A DNA stretch of 62,786 bases, taken from assembly GCA_014239955.1 (NCBI GenBank), contig JAAZXW010000012.1, positions 73,617 to 136,402 of the forward strand. Reading direction: 5' to 3'. The notes under the pieces were generated by a model that was not told the DNA's origin, ran no database searches, and saw only the letters and a program-made list of their open reading frames with translations. How positions within the stretch are numbered: the first letter of the stretch is position 1; every line of letters starts with the position of its first letter. The position numbers and the translations under genes were made by a program. Shown here piece by piece: positions 44,395-53,682 of the stretch. The DNA is from Methanobacteriota archaeon. Its GTDB lineage: Archaea; Thermoplasmatota; Poseidoniia; Poseidoniales; Thalassarchaeaceae.

Positions 44395-45962
44395 TACTTA
44401 CCATACTGTCCCTATTGCCGATCGCGATCGGGCTCGCTCTGATGGCACTACCAAACATTCTGCCCGAGGAACTCTCCAAGCAGATTTCCGGGGTCACGAG
44501 GAACATTTGCATGGGAGTCGCCTTGGCACTTCTGGCAATATCCACATGGGCAGCAGCGACATCCCTCGGTGACATCAACTGGATGAAAATCAACTTCGGG
44601 GGGTACGAGCTCGAGAATACTCCGTTCGATATCATCCCGCAGATAGGCGTCTCGTGGCACGTGGGCGCCGACGCTCTCTCGCTTCCGATGATCTGGCTCA
44701 CCGCCCTCGTTGTCCCCCTCTCGATGCTTGTCGAGTGGGATGCCAAGAAGGGACAATACTTCCACCCACTACTCCTAGTGATGGAAGGGGCGATGATCGG
44801 GGTCTTCGTCTCACTCGACCTGTTCGTCTTCTACGTTTTCTGGGAGATGACGCTGATACCCATGTTCTTCCTAATTCTGGTATGGGGTGGTGAGGACAGG
44901 CGCTACGCGGCGATGAAGTTCTTCATCTACACGTTCACCGCCAGCGTCGTCATGCTAATCGGAATCCTGGTGATGTACTTCAACACTGGATCATCCATCT
45001 CGGAGAGGTCGTTCGACATGATGGCCATGCTCGATAGCGGCGGGCAGATGAGCGAGGGCCTGAGGCACCTCGTCTGGGTCCTCCTCCTAATCGGATTCGC
45101 GACCAAGATGCCCAGCGTACCCGTCCACACATGGCTCCCCGATGCTCACGTGCAGGCACCCACCGCCGGCTCAATGATCCTGGCCGGGGTGATGCTCAAG
45201 ATGGGCGCCTACGGGTTCCTCAGGGTCGCCGTCACCGCCTTCCCAGAATCCACCGTCGTGTTCACACCCCTCCTGGTCGTCCTGGGGATGGCCAGCCTCG
45301 TATACGGTGCTTGGGTTTGCATGGGGCAGACCAACCTCAAGCGCATGGTCGCCTACTCCTCGGTGTCCCACATGGGGCTGATATTCCTCGGCATCGCGAC
45401 AATGCAACCCCTCGGCATCGCAGGTGCCCTGTTCATGATGTTCGCTCACGGCATCATCAGCCCCCTCCTGTTCGCCGTAGCTGGTGCATTCAAGCACCAT
45501 TACCACACCCTGGAGATCGGGTCGATGCGGGGTATCGCCCACCACAGCCCATGGCTGGCAGGGCACATGATGCTAGGTTGGATGGCCAGCCTCGGACTCC
45601 CCCTGATGGCAGGCTTCGTAGCGGAGGTCGCAGTCATGATCGCCTTCTGGATGACCTTCGGGTGGCTGGTCCTCCTCCCAGCACTCACCCTCGTGATCAC
45701 CGCCGTATACTACCTGACCTCGATGCAGAGGACCATCTTCGAGTCGAACGACCCCCATCGGGGGGTCCTCCCGGACACACTGCACCACGAGCCAAGGGAC
45801 ATCACGTGGCATGAGAACGCGGGCATGACCATACTTGGCGTGCTAACCGTTCTCTTCGGGATACTTCCGTTCTTCTTCTGGGACATGATGTCATACTGGA
45901 GCACCGAGTTCATGGTCCAGCTTCTCTCCGAGGCAATGCAGTCAGAGGGGGTGAGGCCTTGA
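44376..45962 (+). CDS. nuoM: Complex I subunit NuoM
   Basis: Antiporter-like subunit, 528 residues, about 14 helices. Conserved motifs are FYVFWEMTLIPMFFLILVWG with its functional Glu, FATKMPSVPVHTWLPDAHVQAPTAGS with Lys, and MVAYSSVSHMG. The start is TTG 44376, which overlaps the end of nuoL by 19 bp; no ATG lies near the conserved N-terminus, so a non-ATG start is needed. The C-terminus contains HHEPRDITWHENAG, slightly longer than usual. Confidence 0.95.
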   Translation: MGGEWLILTILSLLPIAIGLALMALPNILPEELSKQISGVTRNICMGVALALLAISTWAAATSLGDINWMKINFGGYELENTPFDIIPQIGVSWHVGADALSLPMIWLTALVVPLSMLVEWDAKKGQYFHPLLLVMEGAMIGVFVSLDLFVFYVFWEMTLIPMFFLILVWGGEDRRYAAMKFFIYTFTASVVMLIGILVMYFNTGSSISERSFDMMAMLDSGGQMSEGLRHLVWVLLLIGFATKMPSVPVHTWLPDAHVQAPTAGSMILAGVMLKMGAYGFLRVAVTAFPESTVVFTPLLVVLGMASLVYGAWVCMGQTNLKRMVAYSSVSHMGLIFLGIATMQPLGIAGALFMMFAHGIISPLLFAVAGAFKHHYHTLEIGSMRGIAHHSPWLAGHMMLGWMASLGLPLMAGFVAEVAVMIAFWMTFGWLVLLPALTLVITAVYYLTSMQRTIFESNDPHRGVLPDTLHHEPRDITWHENAGMTILGVLTVLFGILPFFFWDMMSYWSTEFMVQLLSEAMQSEGVRP

Positions 45963-47647
45963 CGTCAGAGCTGGAAGGGACGGACATCCAGCTCCTTATG
46001 CCGGAGCTAGTGCTAATCATGGGCCTCGCCGCCATAATCATCATCCCCAACCTCGGGGACGCGAAGTTCAGGATCCCGCTCACGAGCATGAGGATCCCAG
46101 TGCTGATTGGCGGTACGAGGTTCCCAACGACCAGAGACCCACGTCTGCCCAACTGGATGACACTCGCGACGCTCTCTGCTGCCCTCGCTGCTTCCACGAT
46201 GACCCTGCTGGACCCACCCTCATCAGGACAGGTGGGCAGTGCCCTGGAGGTCGACCAGTTCAGCTCCCTACTCACGAACCTCTTCATCTGCGTCCTGATA
46301 CTATGCGCGGTCTCTGCGACCCAGCGGCTCCCGTCAGACCCCAATGCACCCGCTCCCTCGGGGGGCGACGACGAGGAAACCGAGAGCAGCAAGACCTCCG
46401 CCCTATACGATAACAGGAGGCAGGCAGACTTCCACATCCTGCTCCTCACCCTGGGCCTTGGCATGTCCCTAATGGCCAAGTCCACCCACCTGTTCATGCT
46501 CTTCGTCTGCCTGGAGCTCGCCTCGCTCTCCTCGTACGTCCTAGTCGGATTCCACAAGGAGTCAAAGGAAGGCGGGGAAGCGGGTACGAAGTACTTCATC
46601 GTGGGCTCGGTGGCGTCTGCGGTCGGAATCTACGGGATGTCGCTGCTCTACCTGTGGAACGGGGACCTCAGCGTCGATGCCCTCTCCCAGTCCTGGCAGT
46701 CCATGGAGACATTGGACCCACTCGCAGCAGCTGGAGTGGGGATGATGCTTGTTGCGTTCGGATTCAAGGTCGGAGCAGCCCCATTCCACCTCGCGATTCC
46801 CGATGCCTACTCTGGAACGTCCTCGATGGTCGCAGGGGTGCTGGCAACCGCCTCAAAGGCGATGGGATTCGTCGCCCTACTGAGGCTCCTAGTGACCATA
46901 GCCATGCCAGCATCGGGCCCCGCATTCTGGTTCGGGACTCTAGCCGTCATCTCCGTTATCACCATGACATGGGGCAACCTAGCAGCCCTTTCCAGCGAGA
47001 ACCCAAAGCGGGTCTTTGCTTACTCCAGCGTAGCCCATGCGGGATACATGCTCGCAGCAGTATCGGCAATCGGATCGGGTCTCGCGGACACCGCCGCCAA
47101 GGAGATGATAGTAATGGCCGTACTCTTCCACCTGTGCGTCTTGGTCCTGTTCAAGATGGGCCCATTCATGGTGCTCTCATCGATTGAGGGGGAGGGCTCC
47201 AGCCACCGGGTCTCCGGTCTGAACGGACTCGCCAGCAGGGACCCCCTCCTCGCAGCATCGATGTTCGTGTTCATGCTCTCCCTAGCAGGGGTGCCACCGT
47301 TCTCCGGATTCCTCTCCAAGCTACTGATGATCAACGGAATCGTGACCGTCTCGGCTGGGACCGGGGGCGCATCGACCATCCTCTCATGGGCCATCAGCGT
47401 CGATCCGGTCTTCTGGCTGGCGGTAGCCGTGGTGCTCAACAGCGCCCTTTCCATCTTCTACTACCTCAGGATGGGCATGGTGATGTTCTTCGAGCCCAAC
47501 GAGCGAGGGGATTCCCCCCCATGCAGCCCAGTGGTCCGCGCACTAATCGTGTCGATGGCGCTCCTCTCGCTGGCATTCGGTATCGGACCCCCGAGCGAAT
47601 GGCTGTTGGGCCTTGCTCAGGACGCCGCGGCCGCGCTCCTGTCTTGA
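45959..47647 (+). CDS. nuoN: Complex I subunit NuoN
   Basis: Third antiporter-like subunit, 562 residues. Motifs: FVCLELASLSSYVLVGF with Glu, FGFKVGAAPFHLAIPDAYSGTSSMVAG with Lys, NPKRVFAYSSVAHAGYML, and LSLAGVPPFSGFLSKLLM. A hydrophilic Asp/Glu-rich segment (SGGDDEETESSKTSAL, about 140) precedes the conserved part. TTG 45959 overlaps the nuoM stop (TTGA) and has GGTGAGG upstream, which supports this start. Last gene of the operon; nuoE, nuoF and nuoG are absent. Confidence 0.95.
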   Translation: MTSELEGTDIQLLMPELVLIMGLAAIIIIPNLGDAKFRIPLTSMRIPVLIGGTRFPTTRDPRLPNWMTLATLSAALAASTMTLLDPPSSGQVGSALEVDQFSSLLTNLFICVLILCAVSATQRLPSDPNAPAPSGGDDEETESSKTSALYDNRRQADFHILLLTLGLGMSLMAKSTHLFMLFVCLELASLSSYVLVGFHKESKEGGEAGTKYFIVGSVASAVGIYGMSLLYLWNGDLSVDALSQSWQSMETLDPLAAAGVGMMLVAFGFKVGAAPFHLAIPDAYSGTSSMVAGVLATASKAMGFVALLRLLVTIAMPASGPAFWFGTLAVISVITMTWGNLAALSSENPKRVFAYSSVAHAGYMLAAVSAIGSGLADTAAKEMIVMAVLFHLCVLVLFKMGPFMVLSSIEGEGSSHRVSGLNGLASRDPLLAASMFVFMLSLAGVPPFSGFLSKLLMINGIVTVSAGTGGASTILSWAISVDPVFWLAVAVVLNSALSIFYYLRMGMVMFFEPNERGDSPPCSPVVRALIVSMALLSLAFGIGPPSEWLLGLAQDAAAALLS

Positions 47648-47690
47648 TAGCAGGCTCAACTTCACATAGGGGCCCCATGACCGAGGCACG

Positions 47691-48212
47691 ATGGCCCGTA
47701 GGGAGGAGTCAGTGGACACAGAGCTGCTAGCGCAGATGGAGTCCGGTGGCGATAGGATACGCGTACCCCTGCCCAAGCGAAAGGTGAACGAGATGTTCGC
47801 CATAGCAGACCAGATCCTAGGCGGACGGAGGGTCCGTTCTATCTGTGAGGACGGGGAGTCCCGCCTTGCAAGAATTCCCGGCAAGATGCGACGCCGGCAA
47901 TGGGTCAGGGAGGGTGACCTGATCGTGATCCAGCCATGGGAGTTCCAGGACGAGAAGGCGAATGTGTGCATGCGCTACACCAAGACCCAGTCACTCTACC
48001 TGTCTAGGAAAGGGGTCCTTCCCGAGATAGTGGACCTGTTCGGAATGTCTTCCGACGACTCCTCGGGCATCAACGAATCCGAGGAAAGGCCCCCCGAGGG
48101 GGAGACTCCCGCGGAGGATCAGGGCCCCGATGAAGAGGCCGACACCGAGATCACAGAGGCACCACCAGAGCCAGCCGTAGACGATGATGACATCGACTCC
48201 TTCTTCGGGTGA
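47691..48212 (+). CDS. eif1A: Translation initiation factor aIF1A with long acidic tail
   Basis: Binds the ribosomal A site during initiation. The OB-fold core has SVDTELLAQMESGGDRIRVP, the RIPGKMRRRQWVREGDLIVI signature, and EKANVCMRYTKTQ. The product has 173 residues, well beyond the 95-115 usual in archaea, because of a C-terminal tail of about 60 residues rich in Glu, Asp and Pro and ending DDDDIDSFFG. The tail resembles the acidic tail of eukaryotic eIF1A, which ends in a DIDDI-type motif. A CACATAGG element about 25 nt upstream could be a TATA box. It starts an operon with the RIO1 kinase. Confidence 0.95.
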   Translation: MARREESVDTELLAQMESGGDRIRVPLPKRKVNEMFAIADQILGGRRVRSICEDGESRLARIPGKMRRRQWVREGDLIVIQPWEFQDEKANVCMRYTKTQSLYLSRKGVLPEIVDLFGMSSDDSSGINESEERPPEGETPAEDQGPDEEADTEITEAPPEPAVDDDDIDSFFG

Positions 48213-48216
48213 GCAG

Positions 48217-49101
48217 ATGCCCTCGGACGAGGAATGGGAAGAACCAGACCTTGACCGGATGATGAGGTCCGAGAGGAAGAACGAGTGGATTTCTGAGCCC
48301 AAGTACAAGCGTATGTTCGACGACATAGAGAACGCCCTGCAGGGAGTCATGGGGAAGGGGAGGTACGAATGGGTGGATCGCAGGGTCTTCGACCAGGTCT
48401 TCGACCGATCAACCCTGCTAGCGCTGCACAAGCTGATGCAGCAGGGGGAGATACAGACGATCGACTACCCCATCGCCAGGGGGAAGGAAGCACACGTCTT
48501 CCGAGCAACCTCGGCAAACGGCCCCCTCGCAGTGAAGATATTCCACACCACTAACGCGGTCTTCAAGGGCCTAGCCAAGTACATAGACGGGGATCCTCGA
48601 TTCTCGGGCCTCTCAAGGCGGCACAGGGAGCTGGTGAACATATGGGTGAGGAAGGAATTCAGGAACCTGAAGAGGATGAGGAAGAGCGGTCTTCGAGTAC
48701 CAGAGCCCCTCTTCAACCTCAAGAACGTACTTGTCATGGAGTTCATCGGTGAAGAGGGGACTCCGAGCCCCCGCCTGAAGGACATCGAGGTGAACGATCC
48801 AGGCGAGGTTTTCGACGACCTACTCGAAATCCTGACGGTGATCTGGCAGACCTGCGATCTCGCACACGCCGACTTCAGCGAGTACAACATCCTCTGGAGA
48901 CAGGGAGTACCATGGGTCATAGACGCCGGTCAGGCAGTCACCACCAGGCACCCGAGCGCCAAGGAGTTCCTAGTCAGGGACGTTACGCGGCTGACGGAAT
49001 GGGCGGGACGCAAGGGGCACGAGACCCAAGTCGCAGAGAACCTAGTGAGGGTCCTGGACGGACCGGTTCCCGACCTATCCGAGAATACTAGCGTGGATTA
49101 A
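48217..49101 (+). CDS. rio1: RIO1-family serine/threonine kinase
   Basis: Atypical kinase/ATPase needed for 40S/30S maturation. The 294-residue protein from ATG 48217 has the RIO P-loop ISTGKEANVY-type segment (PIARGKEAHVFRAT), the ATP-binding Lys in LAVKIFHTTNAVFKG, LRKEFRNLKRM-type helix VRKEFRNLKRMRKSG, hinge LVMEFIGEEG, the catalytic loop HADFSEYNIL with its Asp and Asn, and the metal-binding Asp in WVIDAGQAV. The frame continues upstream to 48184 but overlaps aIF1A. Follows aIF1A by 4 bp and precedes the Dim2-type KH gene, a set known in archaea and linked to ribosome biogenesis. Confidence 0.95.
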   Translation: MPSDEEWEEPDLDRMMRSERKNEWISEPKYKRMFDDIENALQGVMGKGRYEWVDRRVFDQVFDRSTLLALHKLMQQGEIQTIDYPIARGKEAHVFRATSANGPLAVKIFHTTNAVFKGLAKYIDGDPRFSGLSRRHRELVNIWVRKEFRNLKRMRKSGLRVPEPLFNLKNVLVMEFIGEEGTPSPRLKDIEVNDPGEVFDDLLEILTVIWQTCDLAHADFSEYNILWRQGVPWVIDAGQAVTTRHPSAKEFLVRDVTRLTEWAGRKGHETQVAENLVRVLDGPVPDLSENTSVD

Positions 49102-49128
49102 AGCGACGGCTACTGTCGCGGAACCACC

Positions 49129-49812
49129 ATGGAGCACCTCAGCAGAGTTCCCAAGGACAGGATAGCGGTCCTCATAGGGAAGTCCGGCAAGACCCGTAAG
49201 ATGATCGAGGAGGCATGCGAGGGCGATCTCAGCATAGACTCCCAGACCGGCGACGTGTCCATCTCTTGGAAGGGGGAGACAGACCCAATCAGGAGGATGA
49301 AGGTCCCAGATGTTATTTCTGCGATAGGCAGGGGGTTCTCCCCGGAAAGGGCGGTCCAGCTCCTGGAGGACAACGTCTTCCTCCGGATGTACGACATCAG
49401 GGAGTGGGTAGGACGCCAGCCGAACCAGACCCGCAGGATGCGAAGCCGACTCATCGGCACCAATGGGAGGATAAGGACCCTTATCGAGGAGATGTCAAGA
49501 TGCGAGATTGCGGTCTACGGCTCAACAGTGGCAGTGATGGGTGACAACGACGGGCTCTCGCTCGCGACACCTGCGATCGAGGGGATACTGGGTGGCTCAG
49601 AGCACAGCACTGTGCTCTTCGGCCTCGAGCAGGACAAGAGGAGGCAGAGGCTCCGCTCGAAGAACCTCGAGACCTTCAGGGACAAGAGCTCAATCGCCAC
49701 CGACTCCTTCGAGTCGATGGTGCCAGGCTTCTCCGAGGCACGCAAGAGGATGGCCGACGAGAAGCCCCTAGAACTGGAAGAAGACGAGAGCGTCAGCTTC
49801 GAAGAGGAGTGA
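49129..49812 (+). CDS. KH-domain RNA-binding protein, archaeal Dim2/Krr1 type
   Basis: A 227-residue protein with two KH domains. KH1 contains RIAVLIGKSGKTRKMIEEA with the GxxG loop GKSGK; KH2 contains SRLIGTNGRIRTLIEEMS with GTNG. The linker FSPERAVQLLEDNVFLRMYDIREWVG is typical of Dim2/Pno1, an SSU processing factor that binds near the 3' end of 16S/18S rRNA. GATTAAAG overlapping the rio1 stop is about 29 nt upstream and could be an internal promoter. The C-terminus (about 185-227) is acidic and probably disordered. Follows rio1. Confidence 0.93.
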   Translation: MEHLSRVPKDRIAVLIGKSGKTRKMIEEACEGDLSIDSQTGDVSISWKGETDPIRRMKVPDVISAIGRGFSPERAVQLLEDNVFLRMYDIREWVGRQPNQTRRMRSRLIGTNGRIRTLIEEMSRCEIAVYGSTVAVMGDNDGLSLATPAIEGILGGSEHSTVLFGLEQDKRRQRLRSKNLETFRDKSSIATDSFESMVPGFSEARKRMADEKPLELEEDESVSFEEE

Positions 49813-49835
49813 ATCACCGTCACGCATAAGGGAGA

Positions 49836-51182
49836 ATGGCCACCCGTAGACCCGTGAACAACCCGCTCGACGAGGCTCATCCGTACGAGAGATGGGCGAT
49901 CAACGCCCTGCTGGCCGTCTTCCTCCTGATTTTCCTCGGCATTGGGCTCGAGTGGGCAGGAATGGAGAACTTCCTCTCAGAGTCCCTAAATGAGTACTTC
50001 ATCGACCAGATAAAGGGGGAGTCAACCGGTGATTCTGGTTACAACAATGTCAACACGTTGACCTACGCCGTCGTTCTAGGGCTGTTCGTAGTCGCCCTCT
50101 CCGCATGGCTCAGGGCGCTCGGCATAGACCCGCGCGATACCACCTTGCTAGCGCTGCTCCCATTCATCACATGGGCAGTCTTCGGGGAGGTAGCAGAGGA
50201 TGCGGAGTTGTTCGGAGCCGGACTGGCTCCCTACTTCGTCAGCCCGGGCATCCATTTCCAGGCTGCCTTCTGGGTGGTATTGGCAGGTGCAGCGGGAATC
50301 TCCTTGGATCGTGCTGAGAGAGAGGGCCACTCCCAGAAGAATGACCTCGAGGTCCTAGCCACCGGCCTGATTCTGGTGCAATTCGCCGTATACGCATCCT
50401 CGATTTCAGGGAAGGTTGGCGATCAACTGAGCCTCTGGCCGATGCTCCTTGGGATCGTCATCGCAATAGCGTTCGCTTGGTGGTCCAGAGAGCTCTCTGC
50501 CCTGTTCTCGAACGTCCAGAGGATGGTCTACCTCACCGGAGTCGGGGGGTCACTGATATTCTTCGGCGCACTCGCCTCATTCGCGATCCACGAACCACCT
50601 TCGACGGATCGTATCTGGCCCCTTGTAGTCGTCATAGGGGTGCCCTCGCTTGTCTGCTACTGGATGTACAGCCGAGGCAGCAGCGCTGCAGAGGAGCTCT
50701 CCAGGCAGGGCCTAGTGGCAGGGATACTGACATCAGGAATGACTGATGAGGAATACAGGACCACCCCAGCAGAGGATTTCACCGAGAAGGCCATTATCGA
50801 GCCACTCAGGTCACGGGCTATCATGGCCCAACCCCTCGTATTCCTAGCCGTGGCGGGGCAGATCATGGACGGTCTCGCCACGTGGATCGGAATCGATGGT
50901 TTCCCCGGACTTGGGGAGAAGCACGTGGCCTCCCAGCACGTCATCAACGCTGGTCTATGGACCAACGAAAAGCTCGGGATCGAGCACGGCCTACTGGATG
51001 AGGGCGTCTGGCTCTTCGCACTCGTCAAGTTCGCCCTCGCTGGGCTCATCTACTACGTCTTCTACAGCCTCAACTTCGAGAGAAGGGAGCAGCACCTCAG
51101 GCTGCTGATCGGAGTGGCCATGCTTGTTGTTGGGATGGCTCCCGGATTGAGGGACGTCGGCAGACTAACTCTTGGCGTCTAA
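49836..51182 (+). CDS. DUF63 family integral membrane protein
   Basis: A 448-residue membrane protein of an archaeal family of unknown function. DUF63 features are the conserved NVNTLTYAVVLGLFVV near the N-terminus, LLPFITWAVFGEVAEDAELFG and, late, the DGLATWIGIDGFPGLGEKH loop and EHGLLDEGVWLF. About ten hydrophobic helices are seen. It is longer than many DUF63 members. It lies at the end of the RNA-related plus-strand group but has no obvious functional link to it. AAGGGAGA precedes ATG 49836. The His and Asp residues in the FGLGEKHVASQH region could line a pocket, which is only speculation. Confidence 0.85.
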   Translation: MATRRPVNNPLDEAHPYERWAINALLAVFLLIFLGIGLEWAGMENFLSESLNEYFIDQIKGESTGDSGYNNVNTLTYAVVLGLFVVALSAWLRALGIDPRDTTLLALLPFITWAVFGEVAEDAELFGAGLAPYFVSPGIHFQAAFWVVLAGAAGISLDRAEREGHSQKNDLEVLATGLILVQFAVYASSISGKVGDQLSLWPMLLGIVIAIAFAWWSRELSALFSNVQRMVYLTGVGGSLIFFGALASFAIHEPPSTDRIWPLVVVIGVPSLVCYWMYSRGSSAAEELSRQGLVAGILTSGMTDEEYRTTPAEDFTEKAIIEPLRSRAIMAQPLVFLAVAGQIMDGLATWIGIDGFPGLGEKHVASQHVINAGLWTNEKLGIEHGLLDEGVWLFALVKFALAGLIYYVFYSLNFERREQHLRLLIGVAMLVVGMAPGLRDVGRLTLGV

Positions 51183-51249
51183 CTTGTGAATTCACGACTC
51201 CCGGCCCATTCAATTGAAGGCTCTCCCGCACTCTGGCAGAGCGAGCGAC

Positions 51250-52809
51250 ATGGATAGGTTGCCTAACGGGGTCGATACGAGTGACGAAGTCTTCGCTCAG
51301 CGTAGGCAAAGGAACGACTCCCTAGCAGAGGTCCTGAAGTCCAAACTGGACGCCGTCAGGAAGTCTGGTGACGAGCCCCACTTCCAGAGGCACAGGGACC
51401 GCGGCAAGCGGCTCCCCCGGGAGAGGATAGCAGAGGTCTGCGACCCCGGCTCCCCCTTCCTGGAGGCCTCCGCGCTAGCTGCAGACGGCCTTTACGACGG
51501 AAGGGCAAGGTCCGCCGGGATTGTCACCGGCATCGGGCTCGTGCATGGAAAGGAGTGCATGTTCGTCGCAAACGATGCCACGGTCAAGGGAGGGTCATAC
51601 TACCCAATGACGGTCAAGAAGCATATCAGGGCACAGGAGATCGCGGAGGAAAACAACCTGCCTTGCATCTACCTAGTCGACTCGGGCGGGGCATTCCTCC
51701 CGATGCAGGACGAGGTATTCCCCGACAAGCTACACTTCGGCAGGATATTCAGGAACCAGGCCATACTCTCCAGCAAGGGAATCCCCCAGGTGGCCGCGGT
51801 TCTCGGATCCTGCACCGCTGGAGGAGCATACATCCCCGCCATGTCCGACGAATCGATCATCGTGAAGGGGAACGGCACCATATTCCTCGCTGGACCACCA
51901 CTGGTCAAGGCAGCCACAGGGGAGGAGGTCTCCTCCCAGGACCTCGGTGGTGCGGAGGTGCACACCTCCAAGTCAGGGGTAGCAGACCACTTCGCAGAGG
52001 ACGAGGACGATGCGCTCAGGACTGTCCGCAACATAGTCGAGAACCTCAACGTCCCACCCAAGCACAGGCTAGAGTCCAAGCCATCTGAGCCCCCAGCATA
52101 TGACGTTGAGGACCTGATGGGGATAATCCCTGAGGACAACAGGACCCCATACGACGTCAGGGACGTCATCTCCAGGATCGTCGACGGTTCCAAGTTCCAC
52201 GAGTTCAAGCGCCGCTATGGGAACACCCTGGTCTGCGGCTTCGCGAGGATCCACGGCTACCCGGTCGGGATCGTCGCGAACAACGGCATCCTGTTCTCGG
52301 AGTCATCACTGAAGGGGGCCCACTTCGTCGAGCTCTGCGGCCAGAGGGGGGTGCCACTGGTCTTCCTCCAGAACATCACCGGTTTCATGGTAGGGAGGGA
52401 GGCCGAGTCAGGGGGGATAGCGAAGGACGGCGCCAAGCTGGTGACCGCGGTCTCCTGCGTACCAGTGCCCAAGTTCACCGTGATAATCGGCGGATCGCAC
52501 GGGGCCGGGAACTACGGCATGTGCGGCAGGGCCTACGACCCACGCTTCCTGTTCATGTGGCCAAACGCCAGGATCAGCGTGATGGGGGGGGAGCAGGCGG
52601 CCAGCGTGCTGTCCACGGTCGGTAAGGAGGACCCGGACGAGATCCGTGCCAAGTACGAGCGCGAGAGCAGCCCCTACTACTCCACCGGGAGGTTGTGGGA
52701 CGATGGCGTGATCGATCCGAGGGACACGAGGGACGTCCTTGGGCTATCTATTTCCGCCAGCCTCAATGCCCCGATGCCAGAGACCCGCTACGGCGTGTTC
52801 AGGATGTGA
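51250..52809 (+). CDS. mccB: Acyl-CoA carboxylase carboxyltransferase subunit, 3-methylcrotonyl-CoA carboxylase-like
   Basis: Transfers the carboxyl group from biotin to an acyl-CoA. The 519-residue protein has MCC-beta hallmarks: [37 protein letters not shown] in pieces, [61 protein letters not shown] and [28 protein letters not shown]. The last motif is closest to methylcrotonyl-CoA carboxylase rather than propionyl-CoA carboxylase. ATG 51250 is preferred; TTG 51214 is in frame. It begins a four-gene cluster with an enoyl-CoA hydratase, biotin carboxylase and a biotinyl protein, consistent with leucine degradation. Confidence 0.93.
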   Translation: MDRLPNGVDTSDEVFAQRRQRNDSLAEVLKSKLDAVRKSGDEPHFQRHRDRGKRLPRERIAEVCDPGSPFLEASALAADGLYDGRARSAGIVTGIGLVHGKECMFVANDATVKGGSYYPMTVKKHIRAQEIAEENNLPCIYLVDSGGAFLPMQDEVFPDKLHFGRIFRNQAILSSKGIPQVAAVLGSCTAGGAYIPAMSDESIIVKGNGTIFLAGPPLVKAATGEEVSSQDLGGAEVHTSKSGVADHFAEDEDDALRTVRNIVENLNVPPKHRLESKPSEPPAYDVEDLMGIIPEDNRTPYDVRDVISRIVDGSKFHEFKRRYGNTLVCGFARIHGYPVGIVANNGILFSESSLKGAHFVELCGQRGVPLVFLQNITGFMVGREAESGGIAKDGAKLVTAVSCVPVPKFTVIIGGSHGAGNYGMCGRAYDPRFLFMWPNARISVMGGEQAASVLSTVGKEDPDEIRAKYERESSPYYSTGRLWDDGVIDPRDTRDVLGLSISASLNAPMPETRYGVFRM

Positions 52810-52813
52810 AAGA

Positions 52814-53680
52814 ATGAACCCCGACCCGATGCCAGAGACCGAGCTGTGCAGACTGGAAGTTGATGGCGCGATCGCCAACCTGACGCTCGATCGGACGGAC
52901 GCCTTCAATGCGCTCAACGAGCAGATCATATCTGAGATGGTGGAGATACTCGAATGGACATCACATAGGTCGGTCGGCGCCACAGGCGAACTGCTATCCG
53001 AGGACGGCTCCCCGAACCTACGCGCACTCGTCATCAGGTCCGAGGGCAAGCACTTCTGCGCCGGTGCCGACATCAACATGATGCGCGACGGCGGGGGGAA
53101 GACCCCCGAGGAGAACCGGGAGGACTCTGAGAGGCTGGACAAGCTGTTCCACGGCCTCTGGTCCCACCCCTGCTTCACCGTGGTATGCGTCCAGGGAGTC
53201 GCCCTCGGAGGGGGTGCGGGACTGGTCGCTTGCTCGGACCACGCAATCGCTGAGCCTAGGACGAGGATCGCCCTTTCGGAGGCAAAGCTGGGCATCTCAG
53301 CGGCCGTGATAGGTCCCTACGTCTATCGTCGTATCGGAAGCGCAGGTTTCCGCAGACTGGCGATGCTCGCTTCCAGGATCGGCTCAGAGGAGGCACTCAG
53401 GGTCGGATTCGTCGACGAGGTCGTAGAATCCGTCGAGGCCATGGGGGACGCGGTGTCCGACGTGATATCGGAGGTGATGACGTCTGGGCCCATCGCAGTA
53501 ACGTCCGCCAAGCGAATGGTGGCGGAGCTTGACCAGCGGGAGGGGGGCGATGAATCACTCAGGTCATGGACACTCGACCTCACTAGCAAGATGCGTGGCT
53601 CCCCCGAGGGCCAGGAGGGGCTCTCGGCATTCCTCGACGGCAGGAAGCCAGCCTGGTCCCAAGAGGACCGGGAAGGCTGA
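52814..53680 (+). CDS. Enoyl-CoA hydratase/isomerase (methylglutaconyl-CoA hydratase-like)
   Basis: Crotonase-fold enzyme of 288 residues. LNALNEQIISEM-like start (FNALNEQII), oxyanion hole and substrate loop KHFCAGADINMM, and the conserved VQGVALGGGAGLVACSDHAIAEP are present; the catalytic Glu region is ALSEAKLGISAAVIGPYVYRRIG. In this cluster, 3-methylglutaconyl-CoA is the expected substrate, the product of the carboxylase encoded next door. A 30-residue insert around WTSHRSVGATGELLSEDG is unusual. ATG 52814 is just after the carboxyltransferase stop; longer frames upstream are in the neighbouring gene. Confidence 0.92.
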   Translation: MNPDPMPETELCRLEVDGAIANLTLDRTDAFNALNEQIISEMVEILEWTSHRSVGATGELLSEDGSPNLRALVIRSEGKHFCAGADINMMRDGGGKTPEENREDSERLDKLFHGLWSHPCFTVVCVQGVALGGGAGLVACSDHAIAEPRTRIALSEAKLGISAAVIGPYVYRRIGSAGFRRLAMLASRIGSEEALRVGFVDEVVESVEAMGDAVSDVISEVMTSGPIAVTSAKRMVAELDQREGGDESLRSWTLDLTSKMRGSPEGQEGLSAFLDGRKPAWSQEDREG

Positions 53681-53682
53681 AC

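Noticed and set aside
45131-45814. 227-codon open frame within nuoM
   Set aside because: Same reason: composition typical of an alternative-frame shadow, with no recognisable motif.
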